Source: Plasmodiophora brassicae
Taxonomy: Eukaryota > Endomyxa: Phytomyxea > Phytomyxea > Plasmodiophorida
Assembly (NCBI GenBank): GCA_036867785.1
Contig: CP145419.1
Span: 1,054,001 to 1,118,000 of the forward strand
Length of the DNA stretch: 64,000 bases
Direction of reading: 5' to 3'
Position 1 is the first letter of the stretch; the number at the start of each line of letters is the position of its first letter. Positions 12,901-24,054 of this stretch are shown piece after piece. A program made the translations under genes and the position numbers. The notes below the pieces were generated by a model. The model was not told the DNA's origin. It saw only the letters and a list, made by a program, of their open reading frames with translations, and ran no database searches.

Positions 12901-14956
12901 CTGCGCGAAACTGCCTGAAAGATTAGTAACAGGTTTGGTGCCCCCATTCAATGGTTTCCGCACAGTTGCTTAAAATAGTCGTATGGCAGTTTCGGGTTTC
13001 GCGAGAGCACAGCCAAGGGGACATCGGTACCCATTGATCCCAGAGCCTCTAAACGGTCGGCGTGAGACCCCATAGATAGTTGAAAGGTTGCACATTGTTA
13101 CCGTATCCGGATTTCGCCATAGGCAGCAGTAGCATGTCGGTGATCTCCGATGTGTAGCCGAGCGATTTCATTTGTGTCAGCAGCAACTGCTCGTCAAAGA
13201 CGCCAGCCGACAGAGGAAGTTCAGCTGATACCTGACGTTCGGGAACGTCAACGCTGTCGAGGGACAGTCGCTGCCGATCCAGCCAGTGCTGGTATGGAAA
13301 CCGTGATGCCATGCGGGCCTTGACGTCAGCGTCATCGACGACCACGCCTGCCTTCATGTCGATTAAGAACATACGACCAGGCTCAAGGCGACCTGGGAAG
13401 GACCGGTGAACAGCAGGTTCGAAACCTGGGCCAATGCATTACCTTTCGACAATATGAGTTCGTCAGCGACATCAACGACACCGACTTCGCTTGCACAAAC
13501 AACGCGCTGGTCGCTGGTGATGTAGTATCGGCCAGGTCGGAGCCCATTTCTGTCCAGGACTACACACGCGCCCATGATCAAACCCGGTTCGGAAAACGCG
13601 ACCACAATGGATGACCTGCGCCGACGATGTCACCATTCGTAAACGCGATCACAGCGGGGCCATCCCAAGGCTCCATAAACCCGGAATGGTATTCGTACAT
13701 CGCACGCTTGTCGACCTATACCAGCATGAGCATGCGATGCGCAAGGCAGAGCGCGCCACGTCGTACCGGCATGTTGACGTCGTTCTGCCACGCCTCCGGG
13801 ACCATCATCGTGACCGTTTCGTGGAGCTCGCGCTGTCCCGCAATATGCAGGAACTCCAGCACGTTGTCAAATGCACCAGAATCACTGACGTCTGCCTCGA
13901 CGACCGGGTACAGTTCAGCGAGGTCGGCGCCGAACAGACCTCCCTGCATGACGCCTTCTCTGGCACGCATCCAGTTGATGTTCCCTAGCAAACATGGGAT
14001 TGTCAGCGAGCGGAGCGGAAACGCCAGGGTAGCCGACCCACCTCTCAGCGTGTTGATTTCGCCGTTATGGCACATCGTCCTTAGAGGTTGCGCCCTTTCC
14101 CACGACGGGAACGTGTTCGTGCTGAACCGCGAGTGCACCATGGCCATGTTCGCGCACAGCTCCGGGTCGCGAAGGTCGGCGTAATAGTTCGGGAGTTGCT
14201 TGGGCGTAAGCTGACCTTTGTAGACGACAATCTTGGTGGACAGCGAACATATATACACTGGACTATGCTCCCCGAACGCGTTCTGTAACGACATAACGAA
14301 GTCAGTCGCGGCAGAAGAACGTTGGTTGGCAGGACGACGAATCCGAACCTGGACCCGTTTCCTGAACAGGAACATTTGACGATCAATGTCGCCACTGCGG
14401 CAGGTCATGAAGACCTGAAGCGTCGCCGGCTCGGCTGACCGGGGCATCTTCCCAATCGACGAGTTGTCCGTCGGAACGTCACGCCACCAGACGATGTCCA
14501 GGTCGCTCTCGCTCGCGATCTCACAGCATCTCTCAATGCAACGCGATCGCGATTCGTGCCGACGAGGAAGGAACACGTTCCCGACCGCGTAGCGTCCGCG
14601 TTCTGGCAAGTCGATCCGGAGACGTTCCGCCTGGCGCCGGAAGAACTCGTGGGGAATCGATAGCAGTATGCCAGCGCCATCTCCGGCGTCCTCGTCGCAC
14701 CCACACGCTCCTGAAGGACAATGCGTCATGCGACCGCGACATCCGTGCTGAATTCGAGAGGCCGACCTCGGTGCTCGAGACGGCTGAGGATAGTCAGGGC
14801 GTCGTCCACCGTCTTCCTCGTCGCGACGCCCGTCAGGTCCACGACAAACGCCAACCCGCATGAATCGCGATCGAGCGCCGGATCGTAGAGGCCGGCGGCC
14901 GCAGGCAGCCCGCACCCGACGAACCAGTCGTCGTCGTCGTCGACGCCGCCGCCCAT
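6975..14956 (-). CDS. Glutamate synthase, fused large (GltB-like) and small (GltD-like) subunits, NAD(P)H type
   Basis: One long many-exon gene. The first true ATG is at 14956, followed by [16 protein letters not shown], holding the nucleophile Cys of the class II glutaminase domain, and [12 protein letters not shown]. The glutaminase continues past [13 protein letters not shown] and [11 protein letters not shown] to about 13600. The FMN-binding synthase domain follows (about 10380-11760), with [34 protein letters not shown] and the 3Fe-4S motif [12 protein letters not shown]. The GXGXG beta-helix lies at about 9150-9830. The GltD part starts near 8690 with Cys clusters ([19 protein letters not shown]), then the FAD fold GSGPAG and the nucleotide fold [10 protein letters not shown] (near 7690). 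It ends [13 protein letters not shown] at 6975. The enzyme makes two glutamates from glutamine and 2-oxoglutarate. Single-chain fusion is typical of eukaryotic NADH-dependent forms. I estimate more than ten introns. Confidence 0.93.
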
Positions 14957-15217
14957 TGGGAACGAGCGCGGCACGCCAAATTATAATGCCGGGCGGCGGC
15001 GGCCTTCTCCGATCGGCGGAATACCACTTTTGGTCCTGGCCACAGTCGTAGCGGGGCCACATGCGCGCAGGCCGCCGTGACGGGCACGGCGAAAAAAATC
15101 GCGTCCCTACAGCGTCGTGCTGCCGCCGGCTTGGCGCTCGGGAGACGCACGTCATTTTGCGTCTCGTCCTACAACGTCCACCGCGCTAGTCCTTCCGGGG
15201 CGGCGCGGCCGCGCAGT

Positions 15218-15275
15218 GTGGAGCTGTACATGGTCGCACGCGTGGAGCTGCACATGGTCGCACGCGTGGAGCTGC
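15218..15275. repeat. 24-bp tandem repeat upstream of the cyclin gene
   Basis: Two full copies of a 24-bp unit (15218-15241 and 15242-15265, GTGGAGCTG then ACATGGTCGCACGC, one base different) plus the first 10 bases of a third. They sit about 200 bp upstream of the cyclin start, in a segment without a gene, so a promoter role is possible but not shown. Confidence 0.8.
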
Positions 15276-15470
15276 TTGCTGCCTGCAGCGGGGCGCCGGC
15301 CCGTGACGCGTGGCGGCTGGAATGGCACCGCGCGTCGTCCGGAAATAGTGCGTGGAAAAACGGTGGTTGGGAGTGAGCGAGGAGAGACCCGGGCGGCGGA
15401 CGGCAGTGCCGGCCTGGGGCAGAGTTGAATTGCAGTGCGCGCGCCGCGCGGCCGTCTCTGTGTGTGCGCG

Positions 15471-16476
15471 ATGGCTGACGCCGTCACCGCCACCGCCGCC
15501 AACGGTGCCGGGCAGCAGCAGCAGCAGCAGCAGCACCGCCCGACCATGCAGCAGTCGCCGGACGAGACCGGACGCCGCATCGTCCCCGTCCTCGCCTGCG
15601 TCCTGAACCAGTTATGCGCTCGGAACGATCAGGTCGCCGTCGTCGTCGCCGCCGCAGCGACAGTCGTCGCTGAATATATGTTTGCGTGTCTCTGTGCAGC
15701 TCGTCATGGATCCGGATTCGGTGACGAAATTCCATGCGCTACGGCCGCCGTCCATCTCCATTCTGGACTACCTGGAGAGGTTCGTCGCGCATATCGTCCC
15801 CCTGATGTTCGCACCGATTCCCACACGCGCGTGCGCTTCTGTTTGTAGAATAGGGAAATACTCGGCCTGCAGCGGGGAGTGCTTCGTGCTCGCCCTCGTC
15901 TACATCGATCGGATCATATCGAGCAATCACAATTTCACGGTGAACTCGCTGAATGTCCACCGGTTGCTTATATCGAGGTGTGCGCGCGCCGACACGACGA
16001 GCGGAGTGGTGGTACTGATCCCGTGTTCTGCGACAGTGTGATGCTGGCGGCCAAGTTCTTCGACGACCAGTATTTCAACAATGCGTACTACGCCAAGGTC
16101 GGCGGTGTGCCGTGCCACGAGATTAACTCGCTGGAAGTCGAGTTTCTGTTCATGATCAACTTCTCGTTATTCGTCACGACGGGGGAATACGAGCAGGTGG
16201 TGCCGCGTGTCTGCGCCGTCCAATGTCTCCCGTTTGCGTCTCTGACAGCGCGCGTCGCAGTACTACACCGAACTGTGCAACCACACCGTCAACAGCGGCT
16301 GTACCTGCCAGACGGACGCCGGCGTGCCTCCGCTAGAGCCGATCCCCAGGGCGATTTCGGCGCCGATACCGACGCCCGTCGCTCCGGCCGTCGTCGTCGA
16401 CGCGGTCCCCGTCAAACCCAGGCGGTCGAAGCGCACGTCGACGAGAAGAAGTTCAGCAAGAATCGTGTCCCAATAG
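15471..16476 (+). CDS. PHO80-like (P/U-type) cyclin
   Basis: Start at 15471 ([14 protein letters not shown]) with a run of seven Gln. Intron 15633-15699 (67 bp) joins ARNDQ to [20 protein letters not shown]. The cyclin box follows across further exons: [47 protein letters not shown], then [18 protein letters not shown] and MINFSLFVT. These are the signature residues of the PHO80 family (cyclin P/U in plants and protists), which pair with Pho85/CDK5-like kinases in phosphate, nutrient and cell-cycle control. The C-terminal tail is Pro/Ala/Val-rich and ends RSSARIVSQ. It is convergent with the ankyrin gene, with 50 bp between stops. The poly-Gln stretch is coded by CAG repeats. Confidence 0.9.
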
Positions 16477-16526
16477 CGCACGTACGTATATATACAGTAT
16501 CTATCAAATGTTGCATCGCGACGACG

Positions 16527-17139
16527 TCACTTCTCGTCCTGGGTGTCCTCCGGTTTGAGGCCCTCGTAGCAGGTCAGGCCGAAATTGTTGACAACGGTGT
16601 CGTCGGCGCCTTTGGATATGAGGTACGACGCCAGGTCGTCGTACTTGTACGCCAGGCAGTAGTGCAGCGGCGTCTGCCCTTGTTTCTGTGACACCACCAG
16701 TCCCACGTCATCGTCGAGTGCCAACGGGTGGCGACGGTGCGTATTACGTTCTGCTGGTTGATGTCGGCGCCCCATCGCAGGCACGCCTTGACCATGCGCT
16801 TCGACCCGCCCTGGCACGCGACGTGCAGGCAGGTGTTGCCGTAATCGTCGGCCGTGTCCACGGGGACGCCCATCGAGAACAGCTCCTCCACCGCCTGCGC
16901 CCTGTACGACGGGCGGCACGTGTGTCAGCGGCCAGGGAGGCACGCCTCCGCCCCAGGCACCTGTTGTTCAGGCACTTCGTGAACAGGTCCTTCTGCTGTT
17001 CGGCGGTCAGCGCCGGCTCCTCGTCGCTGATGTGCGCCTTGGCGGCGGCGCCCTCGTCGTCCTTGCCCAGGTCGAAGTCGCCGTCGCCGGCCCCTGATGC
17101 AGGCGCCGCCGGTGCCGCTCCCGCCGCCGAGTTCCCCAT
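16527..17139 (-). CDS. small ankyrin-repeat protein
   Basis: About three exons. The first in-frame ATG is at 17139 ([10 protein letters not shown]); the open frame extends upstream only from a GTG. An Ala/Gly/Asp-rich N-terminal segment and [18 protein letters not shown] precede at least two ankyrin repeats: [18 protein letters not shown] with [16 protein letters not shown], and [17 protein letters not shown] with [16 protein letters not shown]. It ends KPEDTQDEK at 16527. Ankyrin repeats are protein-binding modules, and no catalytic domain is seen. The MGNS start puts Gly at position 2, but position 6 is Ala rather than Ser/Thr, so N-myristoylation is only a weak possibility. Confidence 0.82.
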
Positions 17140-17312
17140 CGACTCTATCACCGGCCCGTTACCGACCCCGAGCACCGGAACAGCGCGACAGGCGGACTGT
17201 TACGCGCCGCTCCGACGATGTGGCTCCGATCATCCGCGCTGCCGCCGCCGTGCGCCGGTCGCGTTTTGCCCTCGGCGCCAATCACGGTCGCGTCGCCCGC
17301 TGCCCGGAACCG

Positions 17313-19942
17313 TCAGGTGCAACGGCAGCGAAGGGGGAACCATTCCGGACGCATCGTACATCCGGCTAGCGACGTCGGGTCGCCGCCCTGCTGCCGGTCC
17401 ATCAGGCCTTTGACGGCGCCGATCGTCGGCCGCTGCCGCGCCTGCCACACGTTCGCCTTGGCGGGTTCGGCGACGACCGGCCGGTACGGGTTCATCGTCG
17501 CCGTCTTGATCCCGCGTAACGGCGCCTGTCGCATGGCTCGTCAGCAATGCGGCACCCTGCGCGACACATGGGGCACGACCGGACCTGGTTGTCGTACGAC
17601 ATGCCGGCGACACGGGCGGTGAGCAGCGCCGAACCCAGCGACGTGATCGGCGTAGGCTTCCCCCGTTCGCCCAGGTTGATCCGGTTGTCGGCCCCGTCAC
17701 CGCCCGGCTGCATCGGCGCCATCATCGTCATCGGCGCCGCCAGCCCGCCGCCGCCGTCCGCCGCGTTCGCCATCATCATCTGCTGCTGCTGGGCCATCAG
17801 CATCTCCATCATCTGCTGGCTGAACGCGGCCGCTCCCGGGTTGCTCGCCACCTGAGCGGCGCCACCACCACCACCACCACCCGCCAGGATTCCTATCGTT
17901 CCCGGTCAACGACGCTCGCCGACCCGCCTTGTCGTGATGACGACGAACCTTCGGCCTTGAGCTGCGTGACGATCGCGGCGGTGAGCTCCTGGACGAGGCC
18001 CTTGGGCGGTTCGTCGACCTTGTCGATCGCATCCTGGTTGATCGGCTCCGCCTCGATCTCGGGCACGTCGACGCTGTTCTTCATCTGCTTCTCGTTGTCG
18101 ACGTCGAACTTGCCGGCGCCGTCGTCATCCGCCTTCGACGCCGCCTCGCCCGTCACGTCGGCGATTGCTTCCGCGCCCGTGGGCAGCGCCACCGTGGCAG
18201 GGTTGATGGTCTCCACGTCGTCCAGGCCGAGATCGACGTCGCTTGGCACGAAATCTGTGTTGGGAGACGCGTCAGCGCTGCATCGGGGCGGGACCGGTCC
18301 ATGCCCACCTTTCTGCAGGACGGTGGTGCGTTTGCAGGGGGCGGCGACGGTCCGCTTGTCGGCGAGGACGTCCTCCCAGGGCGTCTTGATGACGTGGTTG
18401 ATCGGGTCCTGGATCTGCGGCGACGTGTCCGTGATCGGGCGAACCTTCCTGTCGTCACGCGCGCGCGCGCGGGCTCAGGCACCGTGCCCGATTCCGACAA
18501 ACGCCCGTCACCGACCTGGATTCCAGGGGCGGCGCCGGGCCGCCGTACGAGATCGTCGACGGCGGGTCCTCTCTGTACGCGGGCCCCGTCGCCTGGTCCA
18601 GGCCGTACGGCTCGGCGATCGGCCGGTGCATCGTCCGCGAGTACGACGCGACGGGGACGACCAAGGTTGTCGGGTGCGCGAACGCCTCGACGAGGTAGTC
18701 GCTCAGCAGCGGCTCGGGCGTGTCGCTCGCCGGCAGGACCGCCTCCGTCTGGACGTAGCTCATCCCGTTGACTATTATTAGATCGCAGTCAGCGCACCGA
18801 ACGGTGTGTGTGTGTCGCAAAGACTGACCGCCGGCTTCCGCCGCCCGAATCACGATGTCCTCCGTGGAGACTGGCGCGCGGTTCCGCGGGCGCGTCACTT
18901 GCGCCGTCGCTGCAGCTGCGACGTCCGCAGTCGGGGCCGCCGCCACTGTCGCATTCGACCTGGCGAGCTGCGGCTGCAGGTCGGCGCGCGCGTTGATCTT
19001 CCGGACCAGCGTCTGCACGGTTTCGTCAGCGGATGCGCGCGCACGCGCCGGCGGGGCGTCCGACCTCGAGCTTCGCGTTCAGCGACTGCGACGTGTGCTG
19101 GGCGGCGTCGCCGGCGCCGTCGGCAGCGCCGACCACGCCCACCTTCATCTCCGGCGGGTCGTCGGCACTGCGCGCACGGCTGTCGACCGACTCGCGCGTG
19201 CCGCCAGACGGTTCTGTCACCGGGGTGAGCGCCGCGATCGGGTGGGGCGCCTGGGCTTCGGGGGCCGACCTTTGGTGATGGCGCGAAGTTTCGCGGCCGT
19301 GGCCGGGTCGGTCGAGAAGAACGGCGACGTCTGGACGGCCTGTCGGACGATGTTGTCGCCGAGCTGGCCGCCGAGCACGCCCTGCAGGATCTCGAGGACC
19401 TCGTCGTCCTCGGTTTTCTTCGGGAGGAACTTCATGTCGGCGGGCCGCGTCGCCGGCCCGCTGATGGCCGCCAGCGCCCGCTTCTCCGCCTTGCTCATCG
19501 CTTTCGCCGCCTGTTTCTGAGTTGACGATTTGTCCGACGCCTTCGGCGGCTGCCGCTCCCGTTGCCTCGAAGGCGTCGTCGCCCGCTTCGCCACCCCCAG
19601 CTTCTTCGTCGCCTTCTTCGCCACCGACTTCTTCTTCTTCTTCGTCGTCGCCGTCGTCGTCGTCGTCACGTCAAGTGTCGGGTCCCTGTCCAGGACGTTG
19701 GACCAGTCGACGTCGACGCTGGGTTTATCACGAACCCAGGCCTCTGGGCGCTTAGCAACGGGCGTCGCGTACGCTGCTGGGTCGCCCGATGCGATGGAGG
19801 CCGCCAGGCCCGGGTCGGCCGCGGCCACGTTCCGCTTATGGCGTTTCGTCAGGTCGTCCAGCGTCATGCCTTTGTCGGCGAGGAACCGGTTCACATCGTC
19901 GCCGTAGTCGTAGACGGGCGCGTCGTCATCGCCGCCCGACAT
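17313..19942 (-). CDS. unrecognised multi-exon protein, largely disordered
   Basis: I do not recognise this gene. The start at 19942 (MSGGDDDAPVYDYGDDV) leads to a Thr/Lys-rich segment, with poly-Lys coded by a triplet tract near 19640, then KFLPKKTEDDEVLEILQGVL. Later exons include KINARADLQPQLAR, a more conserved-looking block (SYVQTEAVLPASDTPEPLLS, LVEAFAHPTTLVVPVASYSR, RPIAEPYGLDQATGPAYRED), PITDTSPQIQDPINHVIKTP, an acidic exon (18249-17950), a Met/Gln-rich exon (QQMMEMLMAQQQQMMM) and a last exon NPYRPVVAEPAKANVWQARQ with GAVKGLMDRQQ. The exons share strand and codon style and each ends at plausible splice sites, so one gene is most likely, but two adjacent genes cannot be excluded. The final exon end (stop at 17313) is tentative. 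Confidence 0.6.
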
Positions 19943-19996
19943 CGGATCGCGACGCGGTACCGGATCGATTAAAACGAGCACCGCTTTATGAATCGA

Positions 19997-21223
19997 TCAC
20001 TGGAGACGACGTCGACCTGCAACGGGGCCTTTCGCGGAACGAGGTGGCCCAACGTCAACAGGAGCGTACAGCGCGTCCAACGACACTTCCGCTGGTGCTG
20101 CTGCTGCGGTTGTCGTTGCCAGATACGTAGCAGGCTTGTCGGCAGCAGTGGTGGACGTCTCCTCGAAATCCGCTTCATACGCGTCGTCCTCCTGCTTTTC
20201 GGGAATTGCCTCAATGTCCTTCGTCGTCGCCGGAAGTTGCAGGTCGCCTTGAGCAGGAGCAGGTTCCTTGGCCCCGTCGACGCGTACCTCTTCCGTCGCA
20301 ACAGGGTACAGCGGTACAGGGGTCGGCGATGGCACCTGATTCGCGTCCACCGGTCCTGGAGGCGTCGCCTCGGCGGACGCAGACGTCAACAGTTGGTCGG
20401 GTGATGCAGGTCCTGACGAGACTTCCGTCCTGTCACGTGCCGATGCCACCTTCGTACGTCGTGGGGGCGTACGTGACGACGCTTTCGAAGCGTGGTGCAC
20501 CACGGCTGTGTCCTTCGCCTTCTGCTGGGTTGCCGAGGAACCAAGTCGTTGCGCAGAGGCACCCTTGAGCGGGGCCGCCCGAGCGGCAGGGGTCTTCCGC
20601 ATCGACGACTTCGTCGCGTGCGAGGACGACGCCGGCGGTAGGGGCGCTGCGTTTGGCTGCTGCCTTGGCGCCGCCGAGCGCTTCGTTTGCAGACCTTTCG
20701 ACACAGCGCCAGGAGACGGCGAGCGGGACCGCTGCTCCTGGCGACGACGAGCCGGCTTCTTCTTCATCGCGTCGTCGTTGCCGACGTGCGTGAGGACGTT
20801 GATCGCGATCGGGTCCCGCAGCGTCTTCCCAAACGCGACATGCCTCGCGTCGGCTGGCCTCGCCGCCCTGGAAGGCGGCTGTGCACAGGGTTTCTATCGC
20901 GTCGTCGCATCAGCAACAGGCACGTTTCATGGGTGGCGCCAGCGTACGCTTCGCTCCAGACGGTGTTGGCGCCGTTCCTGTTTCAGCCGTTGCTCGCGTT
21001 GCGCGCCCAGCTCCCGTAGACGCCTCTCGGCGAAGTCAAACACGGAGGAGGCGCGGGTCGGGCGCTCCAGGACCTCGGTCGTCACCTGCTTCAGGAGCTC
21101 TGACACACACACAGGCGCACGTCAATGCGATGGTCCCCCATTTGGCCGCCGATGATCCCCCGTACCGATGACGCCGCACCTGTCCAGGTACGCCCTGAAC
21201 TGGTCCGCACCGGGCGCCGCCAT
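19997..21223 (-). CDS. MYCBP/AMY-1-like protein with a long disordered tail
   Basis: Start at 21223 (MAAPGADQFRAYLDRCGVI). Intron 21100-21165 (66 bp) splices in frame to ELLKQVTTEVLERPTRASSV and FDFAERRLRELG. This matches the compact MYCBP (associate of c-Myc, AMY-1) fold, whose members read QFRRYL..GV...L...L.....P..AL.F....LG. A basic coiled segment (QREQRLKQERRQ) follows, then one long exon of Ser/Pro/Ala/Thr-rich sequence starting near MKKKPARRRQEQRSRSPSP and ending VAGRRRLQ at 19997. MYCBP homologues bind A-kinase anchoring proteins, and the Chlamydomonas homologue FAP174 sits in the flagellar central pair, so a flagellar role is a reasonable inference here. The disordered tail is not part of the usual ~100-residue family protein. 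Confidence 0.72.
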
Positions 21224-21311
21224 GCTCAATCCATACGACAGACGGCGGGCGACGCGCGTGCCCCTTGCCCCCCTCCAGCGGCGAATATCTCTCTGTGTGT
21301 GTCTCCCATCT

Positions 21312-22145
21312 TCATATGTATACGTCGGCGATACGATCCGTGATGTCATCGACGGCGCCTTTCGCCTTCACCTTGACCTTCGCCGCCCTCTTCATCATCT
21401 TCCTGTCGTGCTTCGACATCCGGCGACCTGCCTGCGCCGCCTCGTCACGACCCGTCGTCGCCTGCGCGGTCGCGGCGCGTTCCGCGATCAGGCACTCGAC
21501 GCACGCGTCCGTGTCGCCATGCAATTGCTGGATCAGGTCGCGAACGCGTTGCAGGTCGGTGCACTGCGCCTGCTCCATGATGACGCGTTCCTGTTTCGTG
21601 ATCGCGTCCGGCGGCGACGGCGACGCCCGGCCGCCGCACGGGTGGCAACTTGCGTAATGCTCCCGGTCGTGGTACGACAGGTTCAGCGTCGGCGCGTGCC
21701 GCACCGTCGGGTGCGACATGACCAGGCGGGGTGCGTTCAGCTGGTGAACGACGATGTGGACCTCGTACAGGCTGACGGCGGCCTGAAGCTCGATGTGCCC
21801 GCCCCACTCGCCGGCGCGCCGCATGCGTCGACAGTACTCCTCGACGGTCGCGTCGAAGACGAACGGTTGGAACCGGTCGGCGTGCGCCTCGACGAAGTCG
21901 ACGATCGCGTCGCGGACGTCGCCGGCGGACGGGGCGCGGCGGCCCGCGCGGCACAGGGCGAGCTGGTCGGCGATCGCGCTGAACAGGCAGTTGCCGTCCG
22001 GCGGGATCGTCCGGATCGTCAGCCCCGACGCCTGCAGCTGGCGTTGGAACGCGGCCACGCTGCCGGCGCTCGACGCCCGATCCGCCTTCTTCGTCCTCGC
22101 CTTCGCGGTCCCATCCGGCGCGTGCTTGCGCCTGCCGTGCGCCAT
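21312..22145 (-). CDS. OTU-domain deubiquitinase (OTUD3-like)
   Basis: Single exon, 277 residues from ATG at 22145 (MAHGRRKHAP). After a basic N-terminus the OTU peptidase core begins: LTIRTIPPDGNCLFSAIADQ holds the catalytic Asp-Gly-Asn-Cys, and LNLSYHDREHYASC holds the catalytic His. Between them are DAIVDFVEAHADRFQPFV and WGGHIELQAAVSLYEVHIVV, typical strands and helices of the fold. The tail carries a UBA-like helix set (TDLQRVRDLIQQLHGDTDAC, VECLIAERAA) and a basic MSKHDRKMMKRAAKVKVKAK end. The order OTU then UBA resembles OTUD3, which cleaves ubiquitin chains. All catalytic residues are present, so the enzyme should be active. A 254-bp piece of its 3' half was copied to 26673-26926. Confidence 0.92.
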   Translation of the reverse strand: MAHGRRKHAPDGTAKARTKKADRASSAGSVAAFQRQLQASGLTIRTIPPDGNCLFSAIADQLALCRAGRRAPSAGDVRDAIVDFVEAHADRFQPFVFDATVEEYCRRMRRAGEWGGHIELQAAVSLYEVHIVVHQLNAPRLVMSHPTVRHAPTLNLSYHDREHYASCHPCGGRASPSPPDAITKQERVIMEQAQCTDLQRVRDLIQQLHGDTDACVECLIAERAATAQATTGRDEAAQAGRRMSKHDRKMMKRAAKVKVKAKGAVDDITDRIADVYI

Positions 22146-22324
22146 CACAGCAATGAATGTTGCGCGACGTCGAACGACGCGGGGCGTGTCGTGATAGGCG
22201 ACACAGCCAGGCGACAGGTCGGGCGTGTCCACAACGTGTAGACGGTGTCTTATCAAGACATGAACGGAGGCGCTGCTTGCGCAGCAGCCGTTGCCTACGA
22301 AACGGTTCATTGATGGATCACAGC

Positions 22325-23624
22325 TCAGATGCCGCTCAGCGTCGTCGTCCCCGGGATGCTCCACCAGCCCGACATATAATCCCATGGCGTCTTGCCGTCG
22401 ACGTCCCGTAGGGTCAAGTCCACCGTGTCAGAACGCATCAGGAATTGGGCAGCGTCGCGGTCGCCCGATCGTGCGGCCAGGTGCAGCGGCGTACGACGTT
22501 CGTTGTTCGGGACGTTGGCATTGGCGCCGTTCCTCACTAGGAGCCGGATGACGGAGAGTCGTGTGCGTGCCGCCGCTACGTGCAGCGGCGTCCAGCCGCA
22601 TCGGTCAACCGCGTTAAGGTTCGCCCCGTGTCTGATCAGCGATTCCGTGATGCCGTACGATTGGAAGCCTGCAGCGTGATGCAGAGCGGTGCCAGCAGCC
22701 CCGGCGCCCGCATCGACCTTGATGCCGGGGATCTGCAGCAGCAGATCGACCGAACGATGCAGACCTCTCAGGGCAGCCCACTGCAGCGGCGTCAACGCGC
22801 TGCCGTCATCGACGTCCTCGGGCAGGTCGGCGACGATGCCGGGGATATACATGAGTAACTCGACTAGCGGGGCAACCATAGTAGTACTGCGGACGGCCCA
22901 GGTCAGCACGTTCTCGGAGGCGGCCCAGCGCCCGTTGTTGACCAGGTCAATGTCCCCGTCCCGGTTGATCAGTAGCAGCCAAACCTGCCGCAGGATCGCC
23001 TTCTGCAGGTCGGTGTTCGCACAGCCAGCTAGCGTTCTGTAGGCAGGCCTCGTGTGCACAATGACCTGGAACGCACGCCCATACAGTGGCTCCTGGGGGA
23101 ACGACGTCCGACGGCGAATCCTGGCAATGTCCTTCCACGTGTGCTCCATAGCTAGGATGCACTCCTCGAGGGCATCCATCTGAAGGCACTGCGCTGCTGC
23201 CAGCATACGGATTTGATCGTTGATGGTGCCGAGGTTACGGTTCACCCAGCCGTCTATGCTGGCGACCTGTGGCAGAAGGTCGACGTCAGCAGGGACCATC
23301 GACGGGCGATCGCCGGCAGTGACGTACCTCTCCCGGAGCAACACCCTCAATGAAGTCTGCGAGCATGTCCAGCTCGGAGGAAGCGACGTCGATCAACAGC
23401 TCTGGGCTCGCTCCGTTCGGTAGAATGTGCACTTGGCCTCTGACCATTTGCGACAGAAGTCGGGAGTGGGCAACGGCGCGCTCGGTGGGGACCTCGCGAC
23501 TGACGCCGGTGCTGTGGATAGGGCGCAGTACCAGCGTAGAGACTGTCGCATAACTGACGGCAATGGTGAGGAGATAGCACGACCACACGACGGTGCGTGC
23601 GTGGCGCCCGCCAAATGTCGTCAT
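22325..23624 (-). CDS. membrane-anchored ankyrin-repeat protein
   Basis: Two exons. ATG at 23624 (MTTFGGRHARTVVWSCYLLT) gives an N-terminal hydrophobic anchor or signal segment; an upstream in-frame ATG at 23687 would add a poly-Ala leader. A 61-bp intron (GTACGT... with CTGACG ahead of CACAG) joins EGVAPGE to VASIDGWVN. The middle is an all-helical region, DQIRMLAAAQCLQMDALEEC. Four to five ankyrin repeats follow: TPLQWAALRGLHRSVDLLLQ, TALHHAAGFQSYGITESLIR, TPLHVAAARTRLSVIRLLVR, TPLHLAARSGDRDAAQFLMR. It ends TLSGI at 22325. A degenerate partial copy of the middle region lies at about 30740-30920. Confidence 0.85.
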
Positions 23625-23689
23625 CGCCAAAATCGGTTCGTGTCGCTGTGCTGCTGCTGCTGCTGCCGCTGCTGCTGGGAATCTCAAAT

Positions 23690-24054
23690 ATCAGAAATGC
23701 CCGGCCGCCCGCGCATTTAGGGCCTGGCCGCCTGGGGCCCTGGGGGGCCTTGGCTCTGTCTGTAAGGCAGAAAGGCGGTGTCCGTGGCCCAGTCAGAGAC
23801 TCAGAGCCCAGTCCGACACAGTCAGAGTCTCAGAGACACGGACGCGCGCCCATCGGTACTCGGTGCGCTTCACAGACAAACACGGACATGCGAGTGTGAC
23901 ACACACCAACTTCTGCGCGCGTGGAGTGCGCCGGCACCACCTAACAATACTACCCACGTTCTTGAAAATACGCCATGTTCGACTTTTTTAGTACATACTT
24001 GAGAGTTTCAGTGTATTGAGAATCAATGTGAACATCATACTCCTCAACGCATCA
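23690..24054. other. intergenic stretch without a recognised gene
   Basis: No supported gene is seen. Short direct repeats of the form GTCAGAG(A/T)CTCAGAG occur near 23791-23842. The stretch separates the ankyrin gene from the lower-GC secreted propeller gene. Confidence 0.5.

Noticed and set aside
13716-15155. Start of glutamate synthase upstream of 14956
   Set aside because: The frame upstream opens only on non-ATG codons and is Arg/Ser-rich; the ATG at 14956 sits 34 residues ahead of the nucleophile Cys, a normal spacing.
16527-17139. Certain N-myristoylation of the small ankyrin protein
   Set aside because: Gly2 is present, but position 6 is Ala rather than Ser/Thr, unlike the PP2C start (MGCVSSS), which fits well.
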